Assembly: GCA_964501185.1 (NCBI GenBank)
Contig: CAZCRT010000013.1
Coordinates: 19,768-75,575 of the forward strand
Reading direction: 5' to 3'
DNA length: 55,808 nucleotides
From: BS150m-G50 sp964501185 [NCBI: uncultured Bacteroidia bacterium]
GTDB taxonomy: Bacteria; CAIWAD01; BS150m-G50
Of this stretch, positions 42,038 to 51,118 are shown piece by piece. Each line of letters begins with the position of its first letter. Position 1 is the stretch's first letter. The position numbers and the translations under genes are program-made. The notes under the pieces were generated by a model. It did not search any database, had not been told where the DNA came from, and saw nothing but the letters and a program-made list of their open reading frames with translations.

Positions 42038-43171
42038 ATGACAGACAACCATACAGATAACGGAGCAGGTGTGAGACCACTAACCCCACAGAATATTACT
42101 GATCTGGTGCCCTATCGTCCCGGCAAGCCAATCGAGCAGGTACAGCGTGAACTCGGGCTTGATAACATCATCAAGCTGGCATCCAATGAGAATTCCTTCG
42201 GGCCATCCCCACTGGCCATGAAAGCTGCCTGTGACTCGTTGCAACAGATACACCGGTACCCTGATATAGGTGGGCCGGAGTTGCGGCGGGAGCTGGCCAC
42301 GAAATTTGCGGTCAAACCTGACAATGTCATCATCGGCAGTGGTTCCGAGGGGATCATGGCCAATATCGTACGTACTTTTCTATTTGATGATGAAGAGGTA
42401 CTCACTTCCGCCGGTTCCTTCATCGGTATTTATGTGCTGGCCAATTCTCGTGGTGTCAAGTTGCGGCAGATTCCATTGCGCAATTACGGTTATGATCTGG
42501 TAGCGATCGCTGAAGCAATTTCTCCGAAGACGAAGATCATTTACCTCGCCAATCCAAACAACCCTACAGGCTCCTCATTCAGCAGAACTGACTTTGATCA
42601 TTTCTATCAGCAGGTTCCGGACAATGTGCTGGTCATTATGGATGAGGCCTATTTTGAGTTCGCAGCTGAGGTCCCGGACTACCCGGACTCATTGCAGTAC
42701 CGCTACGATAATGTGATAACGCTGCGCACTTTCTCGAAAGCTTACGGCCTGGCCGGTATCAGAATCGGGTACGGTCTTGCGGAGGAATCGCTTATCGCCA
42801 GCCTGATGAAAGTAAAACTCCCCTTCGAACCGAGTATTCCCGCACAGGCAGCCGGTATTGCAGCACTCAAGGATCAGGAATTCCTGGAGAGGGTACTGGC
42901 CAACAATCGTCTGGAGCTGCCCCGGATCATTGAGGAGCTGCGCGCGCTCGATCTGCATGTTCTGCACAGCGCGGCCAATTTTCTGACGATAGTATTTACC
43001 GACGAGCAGGAGGTGAACCGGGTGCAGGACTTCATGCTGCATCAGGGTGTCATCCTGCGCCCATTGAAAGCCTTTGGCCTGCCGAATTGTTTGCGTATCA
43101 CTGTCGGTAAACCTGAAGAAAACGACCGTTTCCTGAATGAGATGCGAAATTTCATCAGCAGTAAACAGTAA
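42038..43171 (+). CDS. hisC: Histidinol-phosphate aminotransferase
   Basis: HisC transfers an amino group to imidazole acetol phosphate in histidine synthesis. The 377-aa product has LVPYRPGKPIEQVQRELGL, KLASNENSFGPSPLA, and the PLP lysine in TLRTFSKAYGLAGIRIGYG. ATG 42038 has no clear ribosome site. GTG at 42071 (codon 12) has GGAG five bases upstream and fits the usual family N-terminus, so the true start may be there. It is the only his gene here and one of two plus-strand genes in the window. Phenylalanine or tyrosine activity is possible, as in many HisC-like enzymes. Confidence 0.9.
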   Translation: MTDNHTDNGAGVRPLTPQNITDLVPYRPGKPIEQVQRELGLDNIIKLASNENSFGPSPLAMKAACDSLQQIHRYPDIGGPELRRELATKFAVKPDNVIIGSGSEGIMANIVRTFLFDDEEVLTSAGSFIGIYVLANSRGVKLRQIPLRNYGYDLVAIAEAISPKTKIIYLANPNNPTGSSFSRTDFDHFYQQVPDNVLVIMDEAYFEFAAEVPDYPDSLQYRYDNVITLRTFSKAYGLAGIRIGYGLAEESLIASLMKVKLPFEPSIPAQAAGIAALKDQEFLERVLANNRLELPRIIEELRALDLHVLHSAANFLTIVFTDEQEVNRVQDFMLHQGVILRPLKAFGLPNCLRITVGKPEENDRFLNEMRNFISSKQ

Positions 43172-43209
43172 CTGATAGACAACAAATGAATTAGCAACCG
43201 GGTATATCC

Positions 43210-44583
43210 ATGAAAGATCTCAGTAACCTCATCATCGGAAATGATTTCGAAGTAACCCTTCCTGATGGCCGGCAGCTGCCTTATGTCTACCTGGACAACG
43301 GCGCTTCGACACCGGCATTAAAAAGCGTCCAGAAGAAACTGGATGAGTTCATGCCCTTTTATGCCAGCATCCACAGGGGATCCGGTTTCAAATCGCGCCT
43401 CTCCACTTACATCTTCGAAGAGGCGCGTGAAATCATGCGGCAGTTTCTGGGAGTGCCTGACGACGCAGTGCTGGCCTTTACCCGCAACGCTACTGAGTCC
43501 ATCAACATGCTGGCACACTACGCTGTCGAACTTCCCGGAGACAGAGTTATCATCTCTGAGGCGGAGCATCACGCTAATGACCTTCCCTGGCGCGATATCG
43601 CCGAAGTGTTGCGGGTACCTGTCGACAACAACGGTATCATGGATCTCGAATTCCTGGATCGAACGCTGGCGCAGAACAGCGGGCGGATCAAGATGGTCTC
43701 GCTTACCGGCGCTTCCAACATTACCGGCACTGTGCCCCCCTGCCACGAAATCAGCGAAATTGCCCATCGTCACGGCACACTCGTTCATCTTGATGCCGCT
43801 CAGCTGGCACCACACAAACCGATAGACATGGTCGCAAGCGGTATAGATTTTATCTCTATCTCAGGCCATAAAATGTATGCACCTTACGGCAGTGGTGTGC
43901 TGGTAGGGCCACATGATTTCTTCACTACCCGCTCACCATTGATTGAGGGTGGCGGCTGCGTGGAGGTGGTTACAACGGATACTGTGATGTGGGCACCACC
44001 ACCGGAACGGCTGGAAGCAGGCACACCCAATGTCCCGGGAGCTGTCGCTATCGCCCAGGCAGCTCTTACATTACAGCAGATCGGCTTTCCCACACTGGAG
44101 GAGAACGAAGAGGAGCTGACGCAATACATCCTGCGGGAGCTTGAGCAGATTCCTGAAGTCCGTGTTATCGGACATAATGCTGGCAGTGAGGCCACCAGCA
44201 GGCTGGGTGTCATCTCGATGATGGTTGGTGATTTACCTCATGAGCTGGTCAACGCGGCACTCGAGTTTGAGCATGGTATCGGCACCCGGGGTGGCTGTTT
44301 CTGTGCACATCCCTACATCATCAAGGTGATGGGTGTTGATGAAGCAACGGTACAGGAGTTTACAGCGCGGATAATGAAGGGTGACCTGACCCATCGTCCC
44401 GGGCTGGTGCGTTTCAGTCTCGGCCTCTACAATACGATGGAGGAAGCTGAAAGGGCTGTGTCAGCTATCAGGCAGATCAGCCAGAAGGATCTGGCACTCG
44501 ACTACGAGATGCACAAACAGACCGGTGAATACCTTCCCCGTGGGTTCGATTACAATCTGGAGAAGTATTTCAGGTTTGAGTAG
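43210..44583 (+). CDS. Class V aminotransferase, cysteine desulfurase-like
   Basis: This 457-aa PLP enzyme is of the NifS/SufS/Csd fold. It begins with YVYLDNGASTPALKSVQKKL. It has a SEAEHHANDLPW segment, the PLP lysine in SISGHKMYAPYGSGVL, and a C-terminal GTRGGCFCAHPYI loop. That loop offers two cysteines where SufS has a single catalytic one. The protein is longer than SufS by about 50 residues. It follows hisC by 38 bp. No SufU, SufE or IscU is nearby, so a role in Fe-S assembly is unproven. Its last 14 bp overlap the end of addA on the other strand. Confidence 0.8.
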   Translation: MKDLSNLIIGNDFEVTLPDGRQLPYVYLDNGASTPALKSVQKKLDEFMPFYASIHRGSGFKSRLSTYIFEEAREIMRQFLGVPDDAVLAFTRNATESINMLAHYAVELPGDRVIISEAEHHANDLPWRDIAEVLRVPVDNNGIMDLEFLDRTLAQNSGRIKMVSLTGASNITGTVPPCHEISEIAHRHGTLVHLDAAQLAPHKPIDMVASGIDFISISGHKMYAPYGSGVLVGPHDFFTTRSPLIEGGGCVEVVTTDTVMWAPPPERLEAGTPNVPGAVAIAQAALTLQQIGFPTLEENEEELTQYILRELEQIPEVRVIGHNAGSEATSRLGVISMMVGDLPHELVNAALEFEHGIGTRGGCFCAHPYIIKVMGVDEATVQEFTARIMKGDLTHRPGLVRFSLGLYNTMEEAERAVSAIRQISQKDLALDYEMHKQTGEYLPRGFDYNLEKYFRFE

Positions 44584-47500
44584 TGGGCCGGGGTATCTCC
44601 AACACCTCCCCGTTGCGTGTCAGCAGCAGTACTGTTCTTATCGCAGAAGAATCCAGCCCGGTCATCTCTGACAGCACCCGCCGGTAAAGGTCCAGTTGTG
44701 GCTGGTAGGTATGACGCAGGTGCGCGCGGTAATCCGGGTGATCGAGATTGTTTGATTTGAAGTCGATGATTATGGCCATCTGCGGTTTGCCATTTGTATC
44801 ACACTCCAGAATTACCCGGTCAAAACTGCCCGATATCCATTCCCCCCTGCCGGCAATCTCAAACCTGCGCTCCCGCCACAGTTCAACTTCAGACGATGAC
44901 CTGCTGAACAACTCTCGCGAACTCGTTGCTTCCATAACCATCCGGAATTGACCGGCTACCTCTGCTTTCAGCTCAGCGGGCAGGGGACTGTTCTGCAGCC
45001 AGTTTTCCATAATCTCGTTTGTATCACATTCATCCAGCCAGCTCACCCGCTCTAGTAGCGCGTGCAGCGCGGTTCCCAGATCGGTGGCTCTGCCATAATC
45101 CGGTTCAAACAGCAGGGCAGCATCGAGTTCCGCTTTCACCTGTGTGCTGGGAGTCAACCTTTCCAACCGCTGCCTGTTGCCACCTGATGTGAGCTCCAAC
45201 GGCAGCAGTTTTACCGGCTCTGGCAGAGTGTCTGGCTCAGCCTGCTTGAGGTACCATTCCCGGTCACCGGTTTCCCAGGCGAGAGTCTCATCGTCGTCAT
45301 TACCCTGCCATCCCGGTGCCAGCGTGTCCTGCAACAGTGTGGAGAGACGGGCTTGAGTTGCCTTTTTTCCCCGTTCCGGTGTAATCAGATAGAGTCCGTG
45401 AACTGCCCGGGTCATGCCTACATAGAGCAGGCAGAGCCGCTCGTACCACTCCTCGTCCTGCTGACGCTCCTGCTGCTGCTTGAGGACCGGGTCCCCCTGC
45501 ACAAACATCTTCTGAGGTGTCGTCAACAGCCAGTCCACCTCCTGCCGGCTGTCACCACGGCTGCCCGACAGGAGTTCATATCTGCTGCTGGTTCTGGAGT
45601 GCAGTTCCGGCAGTATGACAATGTCGTATTGCAGCCCCTTTGCCTGATGCAGAGTTGTTACCTGTACAACCGATCCGGGCAACGGTTCACGTTTGCGATA
45701 CTCCCGGACAAAGTCGATGAAGTCCAGAGGCGCGCCTGTTCCAGGCTGATCAAATTCCAGAGCGGCCTCCACCAGCGCGAGTGCCTGCTCCCTCTCTCTG
45801 GCTGTCAGTTTCTGCAGCTTCTGCAGCCTATCCCGCCACCAGGTTACCAGACCGGCATACCCCTGCTGATCGATTATTTTCAGAACTGCCAGGCCTGTCT
45901 GTTCGCGGCTGTTGTCGAACTCTTTTGCGATCAGATCAGCCAGCGGAGTCATCCTCAGGTATTCCCAACCGGCACTGTCACCCGGGTGTGCTGCTGCCTT
46001 TACCAATGAGAGGATTCCCTGAACAAAAATACTTTCCACGACCGGCAGTGCCCCCTCCCAGACAGCCGGTATCTGCCGGGAGCGCAGCAGGTCAACCAGC
46101 GCCCGGCCTGTATCATTCTTTCGCACCAGAACAGCGCAGCTCCAGCCCCGCCTCCAGGGTGCCAACTCTTCCAGCAGGATCAGAGTTCTACTGAACACCT
46201 GCTGCGATCTTTCCCCCTCAGTTTTTCCAGTGATAATGTGCAGATGAACAGAACCTGACCAGTCATTACGGGTAGTTGTATGCTCTTCCCACTTCGACTG
46301 CCAGCGTCTGCAGGTCACTTCAGGTAGATTATCCACCCGTTGCAGGTTTCCGAATACCCGGTTGACAGCATCTATCACCGGCGGTGCAGAGCGCCAGGAG
46401 CGGCTCAACTGTTTCTGAATAATCCCTTCACCTTCCACGCCGGCCTGATTGTAGTAGGCCAGCAGATCATGAAAGAGGCTCGCTTTGCCACCACGCCAGT
46501 TGTAGATCGCCTGCTTTACATCGCCCACATAAAAAAGCGAGCGGCGGCCACTGCCGTCCTGCACTACTTCATCCACCAGGTTGGCAATGGCCCGCCACTG
46601 TGGCAGGCTGGTGTCCTGAAATTCATCCAGCAACCAGTGGTCGAGACTTGCATCGAGACGGTAATCGAGATCAAGCCGGCGCAGAGCCTGCCGGCCCTCA
46701 TCCTGACCACCGGATAACAGATGGAGCACATCACTGAATGAAAGCCTGCCCCGGCGTCGCACCTGCCGGTCATATGTCTGCTCGAATGTCTCAAGCAGGG
46801 TATGTAAACCCTGAGTACTCTTAAGCTCCAGCTCCAGTACTCTGACCGCGATATAACTGATCAGTACTATGAGTGGAGCACATGCCTGCTGATCCAGCCG
46901 GTAGGTTTCCCTGTTGGTACTTATCTCAAAATCACCTCGCCTGATCTGCTCTATCTCAGGTAACATGAGCTTCAGGAAGTATTTAATCCGTTTGCTTAGC
47001 TGCATACCCTCCTGAAACTCCGGCACCTGCAGGCAGAACTCCTGCCAGAACTCCTGATTCCTGTCATTCAGGCCCAGCCTGGCTATCTCAGGCAATATAT
47101 CAACTGCGGCCTGTTGCACCTGTTTCAGTTCAAAGCGCTCCCATGGGAAACCATCCGGCCAGATACTCCTCTTCACCCCCCAGATATCCTGTGATGGAGC
47201 CAACTGATAAATGGTCTGCATCTTGCGTGTGAAGTCGTCCAGCTTCAAATGGACCGGGATTTCGTCACGTCCTTTGCTCAACAGCTGGTGCTGCTTGAGG
47301 ATAAGGGATGATAATTGTGGTAGGGCAGGCTGAGATGATTCCGGTTGACTGGAGTCGGCGCCCAGTAACTGCCCCAGAACCTCCTCCCGGCTGCGGATAG
47401 TGTCGTATTCAGACATAATCTCAAAATCGCCGCCAAGGTCATACTCGAATGGGAAGGCACGCAGGATACTTACAAAGAAACTGTCCAGTGTACCGATACG

Positions 47501-47839
47501 GGTCTGATGCATCTCGTGGATTACCCCGCGCAGCAGCTTGATTACCCGGCCGGCAGTCAGTTGATCAGATGCAGCGAGATATCCATTCTCCAGCAGATCC
47601 TGATTGAGTTCCAGCAGTTTCCTGTCATCCTGCGCTGCAGTCGCCAGCCGGTTCACGATAGCCGCAAAAATCTCCCCACCTGCTTTCCTGGAAAAAGTGA
47701 GTGCGGCAATAGATGAAGGCCGGGCTCCTCCTGTCAGCAGGCCAATGTAACGGGTGACCAGTTGATATGTTTTGCCAGCCCCGGCAGAGGCGGCAATAGC
47801 GAGATGCTGCAACCGAAGCGGCTTCTGTGGAGCGCTCAT
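44570..47839 (-). CDS. addA: AddA-like helicase-nuclease (UvrD family)
   Basis: AddA is the helicase motor of the AddAB complex, which resects double-strand breaks for RecA loading. The 1089-aa product has Walker A IAASAGAGKTYQLVTRYIGLL near residue 12, motif II HWLLDEFQDTSLPQW, VGDVKQAIYNWRGG, and VTTLHQAKGLQYDIVILPE. The C-terminal PD-(D/E)XK nuclease has ISGSFDRV, IIIDFKSN and QLDLYRR, so it looks active. It overlaps addB as ATGA and runs into the 3' end of the class V aminotransferase gene by 14 bp. It carries two copies of the 8-mer. Confidence 0.92.
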   Translation of the reverse strand: MSAPQKPLRLQHLAIAASAGAGKTYQLVTRYIGLLTGGARPSSIAALTFSRKAGGEIFAAIVNRLATAAQDDRKLLELNQDLLENGYLAASDQLTAGRVIKLLRGVIHEMHQTRIGTLDSFFVSILRAFPFEYDLGGDFEIMSEYDTIRSREEVLGQLLGADSSQPESSQPALPQLSSLILKQHQLLSKGRDEIPVHLKLDDFTRKMQTIYQLAPSQDIWGVKRSIWPDGFPWERFELKQVQQAAVDILPEIARLGLNDRNQEFWQEFCLQVPEFQEGMQLSKRIKYFLKLMLPEIEQIRRGDFEISTNRETYRLDQQACAPLIVLISYIAVRVLELELKSTQGLHTLLETFEQTYDRQVRRRGRLSFSDVLHLLSGGQDEGRQALRRLDLDYRLDASLDHWLLDEFQDTSLPQWRAIANLVDEVVQDGSGRRSLFYVGDVKQAIYNWRGGKASLFHDLLAYYNQAGVEGEGIIQKQLSRSWRSAPPVIDAVNRVFGNLQRVDNLPEVTCRRWQSKWEEHTTTRNDWSGSVHLHIITGKTEGERSQQVFSRTLILLEELAPWRRGWSCAVLVRKNDTGRALVDLLRSRQIPAVWEGALPVVESIFVQGILSLVKAAAHPGDSAGWEYLRMTPLADLIAKEFDNSREQTGLAVLKIIDQQGYAGLVTWWRDRLQKLQKLTAREREQALALVEAALEFDQPGTGAPLDFIDFVREYRKREPLPGSVVQVTTLHQAKGLQYDIVILPELHSRTSSRYELLSGSRGDSRQEVDWLLTTPQKMFVQGDPVLKQQQERQQDEEWYERLCLLYVGMTRAVHGLYLITPERGKKATQARLSTLLQDTLAPGWQGNDDDETLAWETGDREWYLKQAEPDTLPEPVKLLPLELTSGGNRQRLERLTPSTQVKAELDAALLFEPDYGRATDLGTALHALLERVSWLDECDTNEIMENWLQNSPLPAELKAEVAGQFRMVMEATSSRELFSRSSSEVELWRERRFEIAGRGEWISGSFDRVILECDTNGKPQMAIIIDFKSNNLDHPDYRAHLRHTYQPQLDLYRRVLSEMTGLDSSAIRTVLLLTRNGEVLEIPRPTTQT

Positions 47840-50715
47840 GCTACCTCCTCATCGTCCGCCCTGCCCTGCAGAGATCGGGCAGCTGCAGCAGCGACCTGTT
47901 TCTCCGGAGTGCCACTGAAAAGCTCCGCAAACTCATCGTAGCCGGGCTTCGCCGCCGGTGGCCAGAAACGGCCTGCTCTGATATCGGCAATCACACCCCG
48001 GGCGCATTCAAGCGCCGATGCCGTCATCTCTTCCGTCAACTCCCAGGGATAAATCCCTGCCTCAGCACCGCTACGCGGCAAGGCAAAATACCCGACCTCA
48101 ATTTCACCCTGCAGCTGCCGGCTTAGCATGGTGTGATACAAAGGTAACTGCAGGTCAATCCAGGCAAGTGGCTTCTTACCGGTATCCAGGAGGTTGTAAT
48201 CAGAGGTCTCGTCACCAGGTTTCCTCAAGTGGGTTTTTGCCGGATCCAGCACACTGCCGCCGGTCTTGTAGTCCAGTAGCCGGTACCTGCCATTCTCATG
48301 CCGGTCAATACGATCGATAGTCCCGGAGATGTGCATACCATCCAGCTCGAAAGAGCGCTCCTCCCGAAATCCGAGCTCAACCTCGAAGATTCTCCAACCC
48401 TCCTGCCTGAGCTGCGCCTGTTCCTTTGCAGCCCGGCGTAAACGCTGATGCAGCGTATCACGCTGTATTATCAGTGCCGTGGAAAGATCCTGGCCAAAGG
48501 TGCCATAAATCAGCGCATCCGCGCGTTTCAGCAGCGCCCGGGCAATTTCCTGCTCGTCAGTTGAATCACGCAGTTCCGATCTGCCGAACTGCTCCAGAGC
48601 CCGGTGACACATCTCTCCAAAGCGGGCGGCAGTTAACTCCCGCACCCGGTCATCTGCACTTTTCATTTTCATAACACGGGCGAGATAGAAACGGAAAGGA
48701 CAGGAGAGGTACCTGCGAAAATCGGTCACGGAAATTGTCTCACCATATTGCCGTAGAGTCGGGTGCAGTTGCCAGCCGGGCGGTTGCCCGGTTACAGTGG
48801 AACGGGGGGCAGTGCCAAACAATTCTCTGACTCGTTCAGCCAGCAGTGTCGGGCTGCATTGAAACAGGAGTCTTGATGGCCTGAGGGGATCACCCCGGCT
48901 GGAGTTTTTACCAACTATAATCTGCAGTCCACTGTCCTCAGTGGTACGGGAGGCAGCCATGGCGGACAACAGGTAGGCGTCACGGGCATAACGGCTACGA
49001 TTATTCTTCAGGCCGAGTTGCTCACGGGCGCTATCAGGTAGAAAGAGATCTCCCACTACCGCCTCTGGAACAAAACCATCGTTCATTCCACTGAGCAGCA
49101 GGCAGGGAGCATCGTTCCAGTGCAGTTCCAGCCATCCCTCGAGTTCTACACTAAGCGGCGGACGTTCCGGGTGATAGCTCAGAGTGCGCAACTCCTGCAA
49201 CAGGAGCTGCAGCTGTTCGCCAGCGGTAAGCTGGTAGTTGCTCTCCTGCAGTTGATCAAAACTGTTCAGCAATCCGGTCAGCTGCCCGGCAACCAGCAGC
49301 AGCTCTCTGTCATCGGGGTGATCGGTGTTCACTCGCCTTCCGTTCATCACTGCCTGCAGGAAAGAGCGAAGTCCCCCGGTCAATGATTTGCCCGCCTGCC
49401 TGAGCAGCGGTTCCAGCAGCTCGATGGCCAGCATCAGGTCTACTGCTCCTGCTTCGCTGTATTTTCCCTGATGATAATCGAGGGTGCATTCTACCAGCCT
49501 GGAGAAAGTTGCCGGCAGGTAATGGTTCTGGATCTGATCGAGTTGTGACAGCATGCGATCGGTACTGAACTCACCCCTCTGCTCAAGCTTGCTGAGCAGG
49601 GAATGACGCCGCACCAGCCGCGCAAAAGCTGTATAACTGCCATCCTGTATCAATTCACAGAAGCTGCTCAACAGTCCGGTCAGGTGGTGTTGTGCACAGA
49701 GGACACCGGCAGGGTTCCAGGAGGCAGCTCCCGCTTCCTGCAGCTCCTGCTCGAGAAACGGAATTACCTCGGGGTTGAGAACACCCACTGCCAGGTCATC
49801 CACCGGTATCGCAGCTTTTTCATCACTACCGGAAACTGAACCGGGTGCAAAACCGGGGGGGATCTGCAGCAACTGTTCCGCCTGGGCTGCCGGTTTGTCC
49901 GCCAGCCTGATACTGACCCTCTGTAGATCGATCTCCGCATCCTCCCAACTCGCGGGAAGTGGCCGTCCCCAGCAGTCAAACCACTCCTGCTTCTCCTGTG
50001 GGGCGTGGATGACTACTTCAACCGGAATCTTCTGCGACCAGGCATCCAGCACCTTCAACGCCAGCGGCAGGGGGTCCGGTACCGCCAGCATCATTACTCT
50101 GCTGATACTATCCGGTAGAACTGGTTGCTCCGCTACCCGCTGCTGTGCAAATGGGGTGTCTATCTTTCCGCGTTTTGTAAGCTGGTCGAGATAGAGCTGC
50201 TCGAGACGGGCCAGTTCGTACCACCGTTCCGACTCGTTGCTCCAGCCCTCCCGGTTAGAGAGCGCCGTCATGGAAAGCCCCTGCTCACCCAGGTCGGTTC
50301 GCAACCTGCGGAATTTTTCTGCGGTGGATGTGATACGCCTCAACCCGTTCTCTTCCGCAGTTCTGCCGGCACCGACCAGCGGGAACAGCATCGGAAAATC
50401 ACCAGATCTCACACGGCGGAGTGCTGCGATCCAGGCTGCCAGTGTCTCCACCCTCCCTGCGATCATCTCCGGGCCACTGTACCCGCTCAGCAAACCATGA
50501 GGTGGTGTAACCATACCCGGCAGCACCGCTCCACCCTGCTCACCCACAGCTCGTGCCAGCCGCTCACGCAGGCGCCGACCGGAATTCGCTGTTGGAACGA
50601 TAATCATTGTATCACGCAGGTCGAGCAACCCACCCCTGTATCCCTCCAGCAGGAGTCCGGTAACTCCATCGAGCAGGGGGCGCTTCCAGTCCAGGCAGGT
50701 TGTCTGCAGCGGCAT
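47836..50715 (-). CDS. addB: AddB-like nuclease subunit
   Basis: AddB is the partner of AddA and in studied systems reads the Chi sequence. The 959-aa product has a helicase-like N-terminal part, GMNDGFVPEAVVGDLFLPD near 555, YLSCPFRFYLARVMKMK near 655, and a nuclease motif ISGTIDRID...LLDYKTG near 790-815. Canonical AddB holds a 4Fe-4S cluster through one Cys before and three Cys after the nuclease. Here only the first (SCPF) is seen, and the C-terminal tail has no cysteine cluster. The ATG at 50715 follows a promoter at 50803-50831. Confidence 0.85.
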   Translation of the reverse strand: MPLQTTCLDWKRPLLDGVTGLLLEGYRGGLLDLRDTMIIVPTANSGRRLRERLARAVGEQGGAVLPGMVTPPHGLLSGYSGPEMIAGRVETLAAWIAALRRVRSGDFPMLFPLVGAGRTAEENGLRRITSTAEKFRRLRTDLGEQGLSMTALSNREGWSNESERWYELARLEQLYLDQLTKRGKIDTPFAQQRVAEQPVLPDSISRVMMLAVPDPLPLALKVLDAWSQKIPVEVVIHAPQEKQEWFDCWGRPLPASWEDAEIDLQRVSIRLADKPAAQAEQLLQIPPGFAPGSVSGSDEKAAIPVDDLAVGVLNPEVIPFLEQELQEAGAASWNPAGVLCAQHHLTGLLSSFCELIQDGSYTAFARLVRRHSLLSKLEQRGEFSTDRMLSQLDQIQNHYLPATFSRLVECTLDYHQGKYSEAGAVDLMLAIELLEPLLRQAGKSLTGGLRSFLQAVMNGRRVNTDHPDDRELLLVAGQLTGLLNSFDQLQESNYQLTAGEQLQLLLQELRTLSYHPERPPLSVELEGWLELHWNDAPCLLLSGMNDGFVPEAVVGDLFLPDSAREQLGLKNNRSRYARDAYLLSAMAASRTTEDSGLQIIVGKNSSRGDPLRPSRLLFQCSPTLLAERVRELFGTAPRSTVTGQPPGWQLHPTLRQYGETISVTDFRRYLSCPFRFYLARVMKMKSADDRVRELTAARFGEMCHRALEQFGRSELRDSTDEQEIARALLKRADALIYGTFGQDLSTALIIQRDTLHQRLRRAAKEQAQLRQEGWRIFEVELGFREERSFELDGMHISGTIDRIDRHENGRYRLLDYKTGGSVLDPAKTHLRKPGDETSDYNLLDTGKKPLAWIDLQLPLYHTMLSRQLQGEIEVGYFALPRSGAEAGIYPWELTEEMTASALECARGVIADIRAGRFWPPAAKPGYDEFAELFSGTPEKQVAAAAARSLQGRADDEEVA

Positions 50716-50802
50716 CAGTTTTCCAGGTTTATCGTGGGTACTTTCGAAGACGCAACCGGCTAACAGGTAAGTAAGCCAAAACCTGATGTACGGTCAGCAG
50801 GT

Positions 50803-50831
50803 AAGATACACAGGCGAGTGGGCAACGGCAA
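50803..50831 (-). promoter_or_regulatory. Sigma-70-like promoter for addB-addA
   Basis: On the minus strand TTGCCG (50831-50826) and TATCTT (50808-50803) are exactly 17 bp apart. The -10 box is identical to that before ecfT. The leader to the addB ATG would be about 80 nt. Confidence 0.45.
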
Positions 50832-50869
50832 CGACTGATCGAATATGTCTGTTCGCTCGTTGCATGATA

Positions 50870-50912
50870 AGAGAAAGAACCGGGACAGCTCCTTTACAGA
50901 ACCGTCCCGGTT
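50870..50912 (-). terminator. Second terminator-like hairpin
   Basis: A 9-bp stem (AACCGGGAC/GTCCCGGTT, 17-nt loop) is followed on the minus strand by CTTTCTCTT. It lies about 200 bp past the C25 stop and before the addB promoter, so it could back up the first terminator. Confidence 0.5.
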
Positions 50913-51054
50913 TAGTCGAAGCCTCTCATCAACAGGCCATTACCGGTATGTTCGTATGTCAACTCAGTGACTGTATTCCAACATCCCTGTTGGGGATGAT
51001 TGATGGATAACTTCCGCTCTGTCCTTGATCATTCATAGCCCTGAAAGGGCAGGA

Positions 51055-51083
51055 GAATAAAGCCCCGGGTTTTAACCCGGGGC
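51055..51083 (-). terminator. Intrinsic terminator of the C25 gene
   Basis: On the minus strand a GC-rich stem (GCCCCGGG/CCCGGGGC with a TTAAAA loop) is followed by TTTATT, starting 36 bp past the C25 stop codon. It is a convincing Rho-independent terminator. Confidence 0.7.
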
Positions 51084-51118
51084 GGTAAAATGCAAATGAA
51101 GGTTGTCAACGTTACTAC

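Larger units (their letters stand above)
50716..51118. repeat. Gene-free gap with four palindromes
   Basis: This 403-bp gap between addB and the C25 gene holds no gene. It contains four separate hairpins: AACCGGGAC/GTCCCGGTT (50878-50912), CATCCC/GGGATG (50982-50998), GCCCT-GAA-AGGGC (51038-51050) and GCCCCGGGTT-TT-AACCCGGGGC (51062-51083). The first and last can act as terminators for the C25 gene; the whole looks like a REP/BIME-style palindrome cluster. Confidence 0.6.

Noticed and set aside
40454-44794. A 4.3-kb stretch without the 8-mer as a sign of gene transfer
   Set aside because: With a mean spacing of about 1.55 kb, a gap of this size among 36 sites is expected by chance. Gene style there resembles its surroundings.
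45353-46009. Plus-strand 218-codon open frame within addA
   Set aside because: It is antisense to helicase motifs and shows no recognisable domain.
50716-51118. tRNA or small RNA gene
   Set aside because: The hairpins are separate simple palindromes; no cloverleaf or anticodon arm was found.
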